Shown: positions 1-10,243 of the stretch, piece after piece | Layout of the letters: each line of letters begins with the position of its first letter | Position numbering within the stretch: position 1 is the first letter of the stretch | Assembly: GCF_001668615.1 (NCBI RefSeq) | Contig: NZ_LZMC01000109.1 | Coordinates: forward strand, 124,001 to 188,000 | Reading direction: 5' to 3' | Origin: Mycobacterium sp. 1274761.0 | Lineage (GTDB): Bacteria; Actinomycetota; Actinomycetes; Mycobacteriales; Mycobacteriaceae | DNA length: 64,000 nucleotides | Made by a program: the position numbers and the translations under genes | The notes under the pieces: model-generated | Database searches by the model: none | What the model saw: the letters and a program-made list of their open reading frames with translations, nothing else | Told to the model about the DNA's origin: nothing

Positions 1-78
1 CGGTCGACCGGACCCCCTCATCGTGGGACGCGCTCTGGCCGACTGGCGCCGCGTCCCCCTGTTTTGGAGGAGGACAGC

Positions 79-939
79 GTGCGGTTTCTGGCGGCGCTGC
101 TGTTCTGGCTCCTGACGACGGTTCTGCTGGCGGTCGCGGTCCCCGCGACCTGGGCGCAGACGAAGGTGGTCAGCGAGGGCGGCTACGCGGGTCTGGCCGC
201 GAACGCGGCGAAGGACCCCCGCCTGCGGGAGGCGATGGCCTCGGAGCTGACGACGCAGATCACCGAACTGGCCGCCGATAAGGGATATCGGCTGGCCAAC
301 CGTGAACTGGTGCATGCGGTGACCGCTGCCTACACCTCGAACCCCGGGTTCCCCGGCCAGTTCGCCCAAGCCAACCGCATCGCGCACCGGTGGATGTTCA
401 CCGATTCGGTCCGGCACGATGACAGCTCCGGTGAGGGTGACCGGTGGCTCGTCGACATCGCCCCGATGCTGCGGGATGCCTCGCTGCGCGGCACACTCGG
501 CAACCTCAACCTGGACGTGCCCGACACGGTGATGGTGCCCATCACCGTGCCCGACTCCTCGTCATTGCGGCCGGGGCAGCTCAAGCCGCTGGCGACGTGG
601 GGGCCGTGGGCAAGCATCGGCGTCTGCGTCCTCACCGGGGTGTTCGCCCTGCTGACGCTGGCTGTTGCTCGCACACGTGGTAAAGCGCTTGCAGCCCTTG
701 GGGTTTCGGCGCTGCTCGTGGGCGCGGCGGGATGGGCCGGGCTCGAGGTGGGCAGACGCTATATCGACGACGCACTCAACCGCACCACCGGCAATATCCG
801 CCAAGTGGCTGACGTGATGGTCCATACGGCTGAGGGCAGCCTGCATCAGTGGCTCAACGTCACGCTGATCGTCGGCGTCGGGCTGGTCGTTATCGGCGTT
901 GTCGTCTCGCTGCTCAGTGGCCTGAGCCGCAGCGAATAG
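79..939 (+). CDS. membrane protein of unknown function
   Basis: I do not recognise the family. The predicted protein of about 286 residues has one hydrophobic helix at the very N-terminus (about residues 3-25, ending in an Ala-Thr-Trp-Ala stretch that could be a signal-anchor). A soluble extracytoplasmic-looking region of about 150 residues follows, then three hydrophobic segments in the C-terminal third (about 178-200, 206-225 and 260-282). An upstream TTG at 64 is in frame, but a GGAGGAGG purine run at 66-73 sits just ahead of the GTG at 79, so the GTG is the better start. The next gene begins 9 bp after the stop, so the two are probably cotranscribed. The first 63 bases hold no recognisable gene. 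Confidence 0.6.
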   Translation: MRFLAALLFWLLTTVLLAVAVPATWAQTKVVSEGGYAGLAANAAKDPRLREAMASELTTQITELAADKGYRLANRELVHAVTAAYTSNPGFPGQFAQANRIAHRWMFTDSVRHDDSSGEGDRWLVDIAPMLRDASLRGTLGNLNLDVPDTVMVPITVPDSSSLRPGQLKPLATWGPWASIGVCVLTGVFALLTLAVARTRGKALAALGVSALLVGAAGWAGLEVGRRYIDDALNRTTGNIRQVADVMVHTAEGSLHQWLNVTLIVGVGLVVIGVVVSLLSGLSRSE

Positions 940-948
940 AATCTGACC

Positions 949-1938
949 ATGCCGTTCGTCACGGACATTCAGGGGCCTGCGCGGCCCGTCCGGGCCTGGC
1001 GGCCGCTCGCCGATGGCGTGCTGCGCCGCACCAGCACCATCGACACGCATCCGGACGGAACCGGTATGTCTCCCCGCACGCGAGGAGGGGAAAATTCTTC
1101 CGTAGACCTTCGCGGCCGGGACGCCGTCGGCCGACGCGACGGCACCGCCGACGTACTCGGGCAGGTGGGGCTACGCGCGCACCTGACGGGCCGGGTCATC
1201 GACCACATCGACGCCGACGACCCTCGGGTCTCGGAGCTGATCGGCAGCAGCGTCGGCGCGGGATTCCGCTCGACGATCGGCAGACTGCTCCCCGACGAGG
1301 CGGCGCGTGCCACCCTGCTGCATCTGCTGCTCGACGACTGGGTCGGCGCGGCATTGGTCTCCGGGTATGCGGTGCAGCACATCGCGATCACGAACGGGCT
1401 CGAGGAGAAACTGCCCGCCGGGACCGCGGACCATATGGCCGGCATCTGTGCCGGCTTCGCCGAGGATGCGTCGCTCGTCCCGTACGCCAGGCGCAACGGC
1501 ACGATCCCATCGGTGCACGGGCCCGTGGCGCCGCCGCTGGATACCGAGGGCATGCACGCCGTCGAGCCGTTGCGCGCGCACGGCATGCGCCGATTCCGCC
1601 GGCTGGACCTGACGCCGGACGGCGAGTTCGATGCACACTTCCGCGACTCCCACGTCGATGGCCACGGTGTGGAGACCATCGTGCACGAGTACACCGTCAC
1701 CGGCACGGTCGACGCGTCGGCCAGAGCGGTCACCTCCGCCGCGGCGACCGTGCGGGTGCTGCCGTGGCAGGAATGCCCACGGGCGATTGGAAGCGCCAGT
1801 CGCATCGAGGGAATGTCGTTGTCCGAGTTGCGGAACCGCGTGCGCAGCGAGTTCGTCGGCACCAGCACCTGCACGCATCTCAACGACACCCTGCGCGCGA
1901 TCGCCGACTTGGATGCGCTTATCGCCGCGCGCGGTTGA
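949..1938 (+). CDS. DUF2889 domain-containing protein
   Basis: A 329-residue soluble protein. The N-terminus carries the RRTSTIDTHPDG-type segment (about residues 26-37) that I associate with the DUF2889 family, which is common near lipid and steroid catabolic genes in Actinobacteria; no biochemical role is known to me. The C-terminal part (about 250-329) contains CPRAIGSASRIEGMSLSELR followed by a 'STCTHLNDTLR' motif, also typical of this family. The ATG lies 9 bp after the preceding membrane protein. The 3' end overlaps the stop codon of a decayed TetR gene on the other strand. Family assignment is from memory of the motif pattern. Confidence 0.62.
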   Translation: MPFVTDIQGPARPVRAWRPLADGVLRRTSTIDTHPDGTGMSPRTRGGENSSVDLRGRDAVGRRDGTADVLGQVGLRAHLTGRVIDHIDADDPRVSELIGSSVGAGFRSTIGRLLPDEAARATLLHLLLDDWVGAALVSGYAVQHIAITNGLEEKLPAGTADHMAGICAGFAEDASLVPYARRNGTIPSVHGPVAPPLDTEGMHAVEPLRAHGMRRFRRLDLTPDGEFDAHFRDSHVDGHGVETIVHEYTVTGTVDASARAVTSAAATVRVLPWQECPRAIGSASRIEGMSLSELRNRVRSEFVGTSTCTHLNDTLRAIADLDALIAARG

Positions 1939-2112
1939 TCAGATCGCTGGCCAGCCGGCGGGCCTGACTGATCGGGTTGGTCGACCGGTGAATCTTGGAG
2001 CCGAGTAGTCCGCCGTCGTATAGCAATTGGATGTCGCGGGCCAGCGCAGCGGAATCGGCGCTTCTTCGCAGCCGTCGCCGCCAGGTCAAAGAAGAGCAGG
2101 ATTCGGTCGCGG
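1919..2112 (-). pseudogene. C-terminal remnant of a TetR-family regulator
   Basis: Reading the minus strand from about 2112 gives GRDRILLFFDLAATAA, then a frame change near 2070, then a TetR-type C-terminus including ARDIQLLYDGGLLG and ending LINRARR-stop at 1919-1921. The first piece matches the central 'RLLalFD' helix and the second the last helices of TetR ligand domains. The DNA-binding domain is absent and an in-frame stop lies immediately upstream of the remnant. This is therefore a broken gene with at least one internal deletion or frameshift. Its 3' end overlaps the DUF2889 gene by about 20 bp. Confidence 0.6.
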
Positions 2113-2572
2113 CCTGCTCATCGGGCTGAGCCGGACAGCCGAACGCGGAGCCGGACCGCTGGTGGCCTTTCTGCGGATGATCTCACCGCTGTCGTGGACG
2201 CCGATCGCCGTGGCGCTCTTCGGCATCGGCAGTCAGCCCGTGATCTTTCTGGTCGCCGCCGCCGCGGTGTGGCCGGTGCTGCTCAACACGGTTGCCGGCA
2301 TGCAACGCGTCTCGAACAACTCACCGCCGTGGTGCTTCCGGCTGTGCGGGGCTACATTCAGAACGGCCTGCGGCTGGCGCTGGGCGTCGGTTGGGTGGTT
2401 TTGGTACCGGCCGAGATGCTCGGTTTGCGTTCGGGTTTGGGGTATCAGATTCTCAACGCGCGATCAGCTCGCCTACGACCAGGTCGTCGCTGTGATCGCT
2501 GTCATCGGCGTGCTGGGTTACTTGCTAAACGTCGCGGCCCGTGTGCTGCTGTCTCCAATCAGGGCTCGATGA
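2099..2572 (+). pseudogene. truncated, frameshifted ABC transporter permease (nitrate/taurine type)
   Basis: Three plus-strand pieces in different frames rebuild the C-terminal half of a nitrate/sulfonate/taurine-type ABC permease: GFGRGLLIGLSRTAERG through WPVLLNTVAGMQRV (frame of 2027), then TRLEQLTAVVLPAVRGYIQ through LGYQILNAR (frame of 2194), then DQLAYDQVVAVIAVIGVLGY to the stop at 2570-2572 (first frame again). The N-terminal helices are missing. The first shift lies in CAACGCGT around 2303-2310, where both reading frames use the same bases, which suggests a deletion between short repeats. About 620 bp (1939-2558) contain only this and the TetR remnant, with no intact gene. Confidence 0.7.
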
Positions 2573-3479
2573 TGTGTGACGGGTCGGGCCGCCGCTCGGG
2601 TGGCGCCTGGCTGTAGTCGCCCCACGGGCCGTCGCGGCGCTCGATTGCCGCGCGGACACCCTGGGTCGCGGCTGTGTCGATGAACTGCAGCGCGTCCGGG
2701 GTGTTGCGCATCAACCCGTCGAGGATGCCGCCGAGCGTCTGAGTGGACGCCAGGCCCATGTTCTCGTAGGCCTGATTGACAATCAGTTTCTGAGCCTGCA
2801 ACTGAGACAACGGGATTCGGCACAGCATCGCCGCCACTTCGGCGACGCGTTCTTCGAGGCGCTCGAAGGGGACGGCCTCGTTGATCAGTTCGACGTCGGC
2901 GGCCTCTGCTCCGGTGAGTGGTTCGCCGGTCAACGAGTGCCATTTCACCTTGGCCAGGCTCAGCCGGTAGAGCCACATTCCTGTCAGGTAGGCGCCCCAC
3001 ATGCGGGCGTACGGGGTGCCGATTACGGCGTCGTCGCTGGCGATCACGATGTCGGCGCACAGCGCGTAATCGCTTGCGCCACCGACACACCAACCGTGCA
3101 CCTGGGCGATGACGGGTTTCGATGCGCGCCAGATCGACATGAACTTCTGCGTCGGGCCGGTCTCGCGGGAGCTGACCATCGCGAAATCCTTGCCGGGGTC
3201 CCAGCGGCCGTCGGTCGTCATCGCTTCGCGCCAGTGCTGAAAGCCGCCGCCGAAGTCGTAGCCGCCGGAGAACGCGCGACCGGCGCCGCGCAGCACGATC
3301 ACCTTGATGGCAGGGTCGCGTTCGGCCAGGCCGATGGCGGCCTCGATCTCGTCCGGCATCGGCGGCACGATCGTGTTGAGATGCTCGGGTCGGTTCAGGG
3401 TGACGGTGGCGACGGGCGGGTCCGTCTTGTACAGCAGGGTTTCGAAGTCGGGCATGCCTGCAGTATCGCGCTCAGTCAT
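2559..3479 (-). CDS. echA2: enoyl-CoA hydratase/isomerase family protein EchA2
   Basis: Crotonase-fold protein of about 306 residues, very close to my memory of M. tuberculosis EchA2 (Rv0456c), including the C-terminus WGDYSQAPPERRPDPSHIIE. The oxyanion-hole segment RGAGRAFSGGYDFGGG (about residues 62-77) and the second one, HGWCVGGASDYALCADIVIA, are present. The usual catalytic glutamates are not obvious, so the exact reaction (hydratase, isomerase or other) is unclear. Three starts are possible: GTG 3488, ATG 3479 and ATG 3455. I chose 3479 because it overlaps the upstream stop (ATGACTGA). It is the last gene of a four-gene minus-strand operon, and its 3' end overlaps the decayed permease. 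Confidence 0.85.
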   Translation of the reverse strand: MTERDTAGMPDFETLLYKTDPPVATVTLNRPEHLNTIVPPMPDEIEAAIGLAERDPAIKVIVLRGAGRAFSGGYDFGGGFQHWREAMTTDGRWDPGKDFAMVSSRETGPTQKFMSIWRASKPVIAQVHGWCVGGASDYALCADIVIASDDAVIGTPYARMWGAYLTGMWLYRLSLAKVKWHSLTGEPLTGAEAADVELINEAVPFERLEERVAEVAAMLCRIPLSQLQAQKLIVNQAYENMGLASTQTLGGILDGLMRNTPDALQFIDTAATQGVRAAIERRDGPWGDYSQAPPERRPDPSHIIEP

Positions 3480-3819
3480 CGTGGTCACCGAGGGCCGGTG
3501 GTGGGTCCGGCTGTCTTGGATCGCGCATGAACTCGTAGACCTTGCCGCCGATTTTGATGTGCGACGTGAACCGGTACGCCATCAGAACGAGGACGAGCGC
3601 AACTGCCACAGCGACGAACAGCCCTGACCGCCAGTCGGGAAGTTGGGAAACGAACAGCAACATCGCTCCTGTGACAGCGCCTGTCCAGTAGACCCGCCGC
3701 TGAATCGATGCTGTTGACACGCGCCGCGATTTCCAAGGCATCATTGCCGCGACGCCGCCGACGACGATCAACGCCAGGCCGACATAACCCAGTGCCTTGC
3801 CCGTGGTCAGGTGATCCAT
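3472..3819 (-). CDS. small integral membrane protein
   Basis: A 115-residue protein with three hydrophobic helices: about residues 11-29 (VGLALIVVGGVAAMM), 45-60 and 67-86 (GLFVAVAVALVLVLMAYRF). It ends in a short charged tail, IKIGGKVYEFMRDPRQ followed by prolines. The family is not known to me. The frame remains open far upstream through the neighbouring gene, but the ATG at 3819 lies 10 bp after that gene's stop and starts a coherent membrane protein. Its own stop overlaps the start of echA2, so translation is probably coupled. Confidence 0.68.
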   Translation of the reverse strand: MDHLTTGKALGYVGLALIVVGGVAAMMPWKSRRVSTASIQRRVYWTGAVTGAMLLFVSQLPDWRSGLFVAVAVALVLVLMAYRFTSHIKIGGKVYEFMRDPRQPDPPPALGDHDD

Positions 3820-3829
3820 CCCGCCATCC

Positions 3830-5353
3830 CTACCAGGTTCCGCCGCCGCCGGGACCCGCCCCGATGGGCAGCTGCGGATCGAAGAGGCCTCCGATCTCGC
3901 CACCGATGTCCGATCCCGCGAAACCGCCGAGCAACCCGCCGATGACCGCGGCGCCCGCGGCGGTGAGGGGTCCGCCGAAAGAGCCGACGGCGGCGCCCGC
4001 GCCCATTCCGCCCAGCATGCTGCCGCCCACGCCGCCGACGGCTTCGCCGAGTTCTTGATTGCGTTCGGCGCCACCGTCCAGCCAATCGGAGATCGCCACA
4101 GCGAGCTGAATGCCGTTGCCCGCCCAGCCGACTCGTCCGCCCCACTTCGCGAAGAGTTCCGCGTCCGCTTTGGACAGACCGTTGAGCGCGTGCCTGCCCG
4201 TCTCGACCGAATCGCCGTACTGTTTGACACCGGTGCCGACGCTGTCGGAAAGCGAACCCACGCCCTGCATCAATTTCTTGATGCCGTCGCTGGAGAAACC
4301 GAGGTTGGCAAGCCTTTGCTCGGCGCGATTGATGACCATGGCACGAGCCTGTGTATCAGAGCTGTCCAGAAACGCGGTTGCCGCATCGGGCGACATCGGA
4401 GCGGAACCCAGGAGACCTGCCTCCAGCTGTCGCTGAAACTCCAGCCGCGTCTGAGCCAGTTGACGCGCGTCCTTGCCCAGAACCGGATCCAGGGGCAGGG
4501 GGCCGACGAACCGGGACATGTTGTAGTCGTCGAGGCGCTCGCCGGCGTACTGCTTGGCGTACGGATTGGCGGCCGGGTCGTTGACCGTGGCGAAGTCGCG
4601 TAGCCGTGCGGCTGCGGCCTCTTTATCCGTCGTCATCGGGCCGCCGCTGTTGACCAACTGCTCATCTGCGGCACGCTGGGTGGCGTCGTACTTCTGTGCC
4701 GCGCTCTTCGCCTGGTCCTGCGCGGACGGTTCGCCCTGGCCTTCGGCGGCTGCAATCGCATCTATGTCGTAGCCGTCGGCGGCCATGTCGAGCTGTGCTT
4801 CATCGAGCTTGGCGCCGTAGGCGTCTCGTACGGCGGTCACCTCGGCGAGCGATTGCTTGGTGGCATCGACGGCGGCGGCCTTCAGCGCGGACCAATCAAG
4901 CTGTACGCCGTCGGCCTGCGCTCGGGCAATCTCGGCTGCGATGGTGTTGTCGAGCTGAACCAGGCGGGCGTTGAGGTTGCCGATCGAGACATGGCCGCTG
5001 CGTTGGGCTTCGGCGAGGGTGGCTGCGATGTTCTGGAGGTCGGCGGCGACTTTGGACATCTGCTTTTTGTTGAGCTTCAACCACTGCGTCGCGCGACGGA
5101 TCTCTTCGGCGTCGTTGATCTGGAATTCGGGATCGTCGCGGTCCCAGGCCGCGTCGAACCGCTTCTTGGCCGCGTTGAACTCCTCATCGGTCTCGGTCAT
5201 ACACACGCCGGCATTGTGGAACGACGTGGCCAGTTCCCCGATCTCGCCGGGAGAGCCTGCCTGGATGGTGCTGTCGACTTCCCATGGATCGCCGCCCGCC
5301 GCACCGATCAGCTCGCCGACACTCAGGTAGACCAGCTGCGGGTAGTCAGGCAT
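3830..5353 (-). CDS. TPR-region / hydrolase-N-terminal-type mycobacterial protein
   Basis: A protein of about 507 residues starting MPDYPQLVYLSVGELIGAAG. The first 250 residues are helical and charged and resemble the helical N-terminal domain that mycobacterial genomes annotate as 'TPR repeat region' or 'putative alpha/beta hydrolase N-terminal' proteins, often secreted-protein-like and paired with DUF2563 genes. The last 80 residues are a glycine/alanine-rich hydrophobic stretch (GGVGGSMLGGMGAGAAVGSF) ending in GGGGTW. No catalytic hydrolase motif is visible, so I infer no enzyme activity. The ATG at 5353 overlaps the end of the upstream DUF2563 gene by 8 bp, which fixes the start. Confidence 0.65.
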   Translation of the reverse strand: MPDYPQLVYLSVGELIGAAGGDPWEVDSTIQAGSPGEIGELATSFHNAGVCMTETDEEFNAAKKRFDAAWDRDDPEFQINDAEEIRRATQWLKLNKKQMSKVAADLQNIAATLAEAQRSGHVSIGNLNARLVQLDNTIAAEIARAQADGVQLDWSALKAAAVDATKQSLAEVTAVRDAYGAKLDEAQLDMAADGYDIDAIAAAEGQGEPSAQDQAKSAAQKYDATQRAADEQLVNSGGPMTTDKEAAAARLRDFATVNDPAANPYAKQYAGERLDDYNMSRFVGPLPLDPVLGKDARQLAQTRLEFQRQLEAGLLGSAPMSPDAATAFLDSSDTQARAMVINRAEQRLANLGFSSDGIKKLMQGVGSLSDSVGTGVKQYGDSVETGRHALNGLSKADAELFAKWGGRVGWAGNGIQLAVAISDWLDGGAERNQELGEAVGGVGGSMLGGMGAGAAVGSFGGPLTAAGAAVIGGLLGGFAGSDIGGEIGGLFDPQLPIGAGPGGGGTW

Positions 5354-5651
5354 CCGGTACTGCGTCGATGGCGGCCTTATTCTCCGATTCCGTCGTCTCG
5401 AACGAGGTCGCTGCGTGGGTCGCCTTATCACCGATGTCGATGAGCGTGCGATGGTTGCCCCGCATCGCTCGCACGTGTGATTGATGGCCCGCGGTCAACG
5501 TGCTGTGGAAGACATGGGCCTGGTCGAAATCGCCGAAAATCCCGGCCGGAATCGCGGCCTGTGCCAGCGCGTCCGCCCCGCTCAGTGCCATTTCGCCGGC
5601 GTTGCGCGCGACGTCCGCCCCGTCTTTGAGAACGTTGGGTTCCACCCGCAT
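5346..5651 (-). CDS. DUF2563 family protein
   Basis: A 101-residue helical protein matching the DUF2563 pattern: a start like VEPNVLKDGADVARNAGE, a central GIFGDFDQAHVFHSTL, then a HVRAMRGNHRTL stretch and a final 'AATSFETTESENKAAID'. The family is restricted to mycobacteria and relatives and looks like a small two-helix WXG100-style partner protein, but no function is established that I know of. An SD-like GGAG lies 7-10 bases upstream of the ATG. It is the first gene of the operon leading to echA2 and overlaps the next gene by 8 bp, consistent with a protein pair made together. Confidence 0.7.
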   Translation of the reverse strand: MRVEPNVLKDGADVARNAGEMALSGADALAQAAIPAGIFGDFDQAHVFHSTLTAGHQSHVRAMRGNHRTLIDIGDKATHAATSFETTESENKAAIDAVPDA

Positions 5652-5720
5652 CAGATACTCCGAGATTCGCCGACAGTCGTTTGCTGTAAGCCTACCGCGA
5701 CTGGTGGCCTGCTCCGCGCA

Positions 5721-7730
5721 CTAAGTGCCCAGCGTGCGGTGCAGGAACTCCATGATCAGCGCCGACCGGAATGCGGTCTGCTTGTTGTCGGCGGCACCAG
5801 CGTGACCGCCTTCGGTGTTTTCGTAGTAGTGCACCTGATGTCCGGCCGCCTCCAGCGCTGCGGTCATCTTGCGTGCGTGGCCCGGATGCACCCGGTCGTC
5901 GCGGGTGGAGGTGGTCATCAGCAATGGTGGGTAGCGGCGATCCGCCGAGATGTTCTGGTAGGGCGAGTATTCGGAGATGAACGCCCAATCATCCGGATCG
6001 TCGGGATTGCCATACTCGGCCACCCACGACGCGCCGGCCAGCAGCAGATGGAAGCGCTTCATGTCCAGCAACGGCACGCTGCACACCAACGCGCCGAACA
6101 ACTCCGGATACTGCGTCAGCATGACGCCCATCAGCAGCCCGCCGTTACTGCCGCCCTGCGCGCCCAACTGTTCGACGGTGGTGATGCCGCGGCGTACCAA
6201 ATCCTCTGCGACAGCGGCGAAGTCCTCGGCCACCAGATGGCGGCCCTCTCGCATCGCCTGTGTATGCCAGCCGGGCCCGTACTCGCCGCCGCCGCGAATG
6301 TTGGCCATCACATACGTGCCGCCTCGGGCGAGCCACAGCCGGCCCAGCACACCATCGTAGCCAGGGGTCCGCGATACCTCGAATCCGCCGTAGCCACCGA
6401 GCAGCGTGGGGCGGGGGCCGGTGTTGTCGCGATGGGTGACGACGAAGTACGGAATCGATGTGCCGTCCTTGGATGCCGCGAAATACTGTGCAACGACGAT
6501 ATTCTCGGCGTCGAAGAAGGATGGCGCCGCTTTGATCTGCTCGAGTGGGCCCTCGACGGGTCCGTGTAGAAGCCGCGACGGCGTGGTGAAGCCGCTGAAG
6601 TCCAAAAAGATCTCGTCGGCCAGATCGTCCGTGTCGACAATGACCGCGTTCGTGTTGTCCGGAATGCCGGGTACCGACTCGATGGCCCAGGTGCCGGGGG
6701 TCACCGTGTGGACTCTGCTCACGACGTCGGAGAGAGTGACGATGACCAACTTGTCCCTGGTCCACGCGTAGTGGTTGAGGCTCGTGTGCTCGTCAGGTTC
6801 GAACACGACATGTAATTCAGCTGTGCCGGAAAGGAAGTCGTCGTAGTCGGCGGCGATCAGCGAACCCGCAGGGTAGGCGCCTGCTGCGGTGTACCAGTCG
6901 GAGCGCAGCTCGACGAGAAGCCAGTTGCGGTGCGCTGACACGGTGGCGTCGGTAGGGGCGTCGATGCGAATGAATTCGTCGCCCCGCAGCTCGTAGACCT
7001 CGTCGTTGAAGAAATCGATCGCACGGCTGAGCAGGGTCCGCTCGAAACCTGGTGTGCGGTCGCGTGATGCTGCCACCAGCACGTCGGTATGCGCGCCGCT
7101 GAACAGCGTCTCGGCCTCGTCGAGCGGTGTTCCGCGCCGCCAGCGTTTGACCAGCCGAGGGTATCCGGACTCGGTCAGCGAGTCCTCGCCCCAGTCCGTG
7201 CCGATCAGCACGGCGTTCTGGTCCTCCCAGCTGATTTGGGTCTTGGCTTCGGGCACCTGGAAACCCTCGGCGACGAATTCACCTGTGCGCATGTCGAACT
7301 CGCGAACCACTGCGGCGTCCGAGCCGCCGCGCGACAGGCTGATCAGCGCCAGCGAATGGTCGGGCTCGATGACCCGCGCCCCGGCCCACACCCAAGTCTC
7401 GTCCTCATCGGCGGCCAACGCGTCGAGATCGATCACCACTTCCCAGTCGGGCGCATCGGTGCGGTAACTGTCCAAAGTGGTGCGGCGCCACAGGCCGCGG
7501 GGATTCGCCGCGTCGCGCCAGAAGTTGTACAGCAGGTCGCCGCGGCGGCGGACGTACGGAATTCGGGCGTCGGTGTCGAGCACTTCGAGGGCCTCGCTAC
7601 GCATCTGCTCGAATTGTTCGTTGCAGAGCTCGGCGAGTGTCGGCTCGTTGTGGCGGCGGACCCAGTCCAGCGCATCCTCGCCGGTGATGTCCTCGAGCCA
7701 GAGGTAGGGGTCGTCGCTCACGGCGTCCAT
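5721..7730 (-). CDS. prolyl oligopeptidase family serine peptidase
   Basis: A 669-residue S9-family peptidase, equivalent to Rv0457c. The N-terminal half (about 1-400) is the beta-propeller domain, starting with the family's DPYLWLEDITGEDALDWV segment. The C-terminal alpha/beta-hydrolase domain carries the nucleophile motif GGSNGGLLMG, the acid motif TSTRDDRVHPGHA and the catalytic histidine in EGGHAGAAD. No signal peptide is evident, so it is probably cytosolic and cleaves short proline-containing peptides. The frame extends upstream to 7853, but GAAGGG about 10 bases before the ATG at 7730, plus the family N-terminus, support the shorter start. It is divergent from the aldehyde dehydrogenase. 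Confidence 0.93.
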   Translation of the reverse strand: MDAVSDDPYLWLEDITGEDALDWVRRHNEPTLAELCNEQFEQMRSEALEVLDTDARIPYVRRRGDLLYNFWRDAANPRGLWRRTTLDSYRTDAPDWEVVIDLDALAADEDETWVWAGARVIEPDHSLALISLSRGGSDAAVVREFDMRTGEFVAEGFQVPEAKTQISWEDQNAVLIGTDWGEDSLTESGYPRLVKRWRRGTPLDEAETLFSGAHTDVLVAASRDRTPGFERTLLSRAIDFFNDEVYELRGDEFIRIDAPTDATVSAHRNWLLVELRSDWYTAAGAYPAGSLIAADYDDFLSGTAELHVVFEPDEHTSLNHYAWTRDKLVIVTLSDVVSRVHTVTPGTWAIESVPGIPDNTNAVIVDTDDLADEIFLDFSGFTTPSRLLHGPVEGPLEQIKAAPSFFDAENIVVAQYFAASKDGTSIPYFVVTHRDNTGPRPTLLGGYGGFEVSRTPGYDGVLGRLWLARGGTYVMANIRGGGEYGPGWHTQAMREGRHLVAEDFAAVAEDLVRRGITTVEQLGAQGGSNGGLLMGVMLTQYPELFGALVCSVPLLDMKRFHLLLAGASWVAEYGNPDDPDDWAFISEYSPYQNISADRRYPPLLMTTSTRDDRVHPGHARKMTAALEAAGHQVHYYENTEGGHAGAADNKQTAFRSALIMEFLHRTLGT

Positions 7731-7851
7731 TCTGGTGTGCCCTTCGCTGGAACCGACGCGTGGGCGAAGAAATGCGAGTGCAGGGGGTCTCGCTGGCATC
7801 GCGTTGTGAGGGGGAGCACAATCGGAACCAATCGGCGAGAAGGAGTCAGTC

Positions 7852-9383
<1,532 letters not shown>

Positions 9384-9384
<1 letters not shown>

Positions 9385-9926
9385 TGGATGTCGAACATGA
9401 GCTTGTGCGCGAAAATCCACCCGAAAGTGGTGCACAAGCTCACGCTCGGCCATTGAGGGCGCTGATCACGCGGGCGGCCGCGGACCTGCTGGTCAAACTC
9501 CAAGAGCGGCACGGGCCGGTGATGTTCCACCAGTCCGGCGGCTGCTGTGACGGCTCGTCGCCGATGTGTTACCCCGCCGGCGAATTCATCGTGGGCGATC
9601 GCGACGTGCTGCTGGGCGTCCTCGATGTCGGCACAGGCGTCCCGGTCTGGATTTCCGGCCCGCAGTTCGAGGCGTGGAAGCACACGCAGCTGGTGATCGA
9701 CGTGGTGGCGGGCCGCGGCGGCGGGTTCAGCCTGGAGGCGCCGGAGGGCGTGCGATTCCTGTCCCGCGGCCGGGCGTTCACCGAGGACGAGAACCGGCTG
9801 CTCGCCCAAAGTCCGCCGCTGACGGGAGCCGACTACGACCGGGGGGAACGGCCCGCACCCGGCGGCACACACGTTGTCGCACAAGCAATTGATGCCTGTC
9901 CGTTACCTGGCGCGCCGCGCGTCTAG
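9384..9926 (+). CDS. DUF779 family protein
   Basis: A protein of up to 180 residues whose core RHGPVMFHQSGGCCDGSSPMC and DVLLGVLDVGTGVPVWISG are hallmarks of DUF779, a family almost always encoded next to an aldehyde dehydrogenase. The cluster of cysteines (GGCCDG, then MC) suggests metal or redox chemistry, but the function is unknown. The ATG at 9384 overlaps the dehydrogenase stop; a start about 45-70 bp further down is possible, because the first 20 residues are not typical of the family. Equivalent to Rv0459. Confidence 0.85.
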
Positions 9927-9964
9927 GGCGGCCTTCCGGGCACTCGGCGTTATCGTCTACAGAC

Positions 9965-10243
9965 GTGATACCCGTTCCACGAGCCTGGTTTTTAGCCAGC
10001 GCAATGCTTGTGGGCACCGCGGTCGGTCTGGTGGCGGGAATCGCGGCGACGAAGCTCGTCAGCACACCGGTCCGGCCCGATGTCGTCATTGCGCTGATCG
10101 TCGGCGTGCCCAGCCTGTTCGGCATGGTGATGATCCTGCTGTCGCACCGACGCTGGATGACGGCTCTGGGCGCGTTCGTCCTGGCCGTCGCGCCCGGATG
10201 GTTCGTTGCACTCGCCACAGTTCAGGTGGTGCACGGTGGCTGA
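9965..10243 (+). CDS. small conserved membrane protein (Rv0460-like)
   Basis: A 92-residue protein with three predicted transmembrane helices (about 8-30, 38-58 and 64-86), basic loops and no recognisable domain. A -10-like TATCGT at 9951-9956 lies 8 bases before the GTG and there is no SD, so the mRNA may be leaderless; a second candidate start is the ATG near 10004. It overlaps the next membrane-protein gene by 8 bp. By position it corresponds to Rv0460. Function unknown. Confidence 0.68.
   Translation: MIPVPRAWFLASAMLVGTAVGLVAGIAATKLVSTPVRPDVVIALIVGVPSLFGMVMILLSHRRWMTALGAFVLAVAPGWFVALATVQVVHGG

Noticed and set aside
1..112. Possible 3' end of a gene entering the window (open frame from base 2 to about 112)
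   Set aside because: The frame has no recognisable protein sequence and overlaps the well-supported start of the first membrane protein; too short to call.
2099..2572. Idea that the decayed nitrate/taurine-type permease was part of the guanidine system
   Set aside because: Such permeases do occur with guanidine riboswitches, but this remnant is 25 kb away and no ykkC-like sequence was seen near it.
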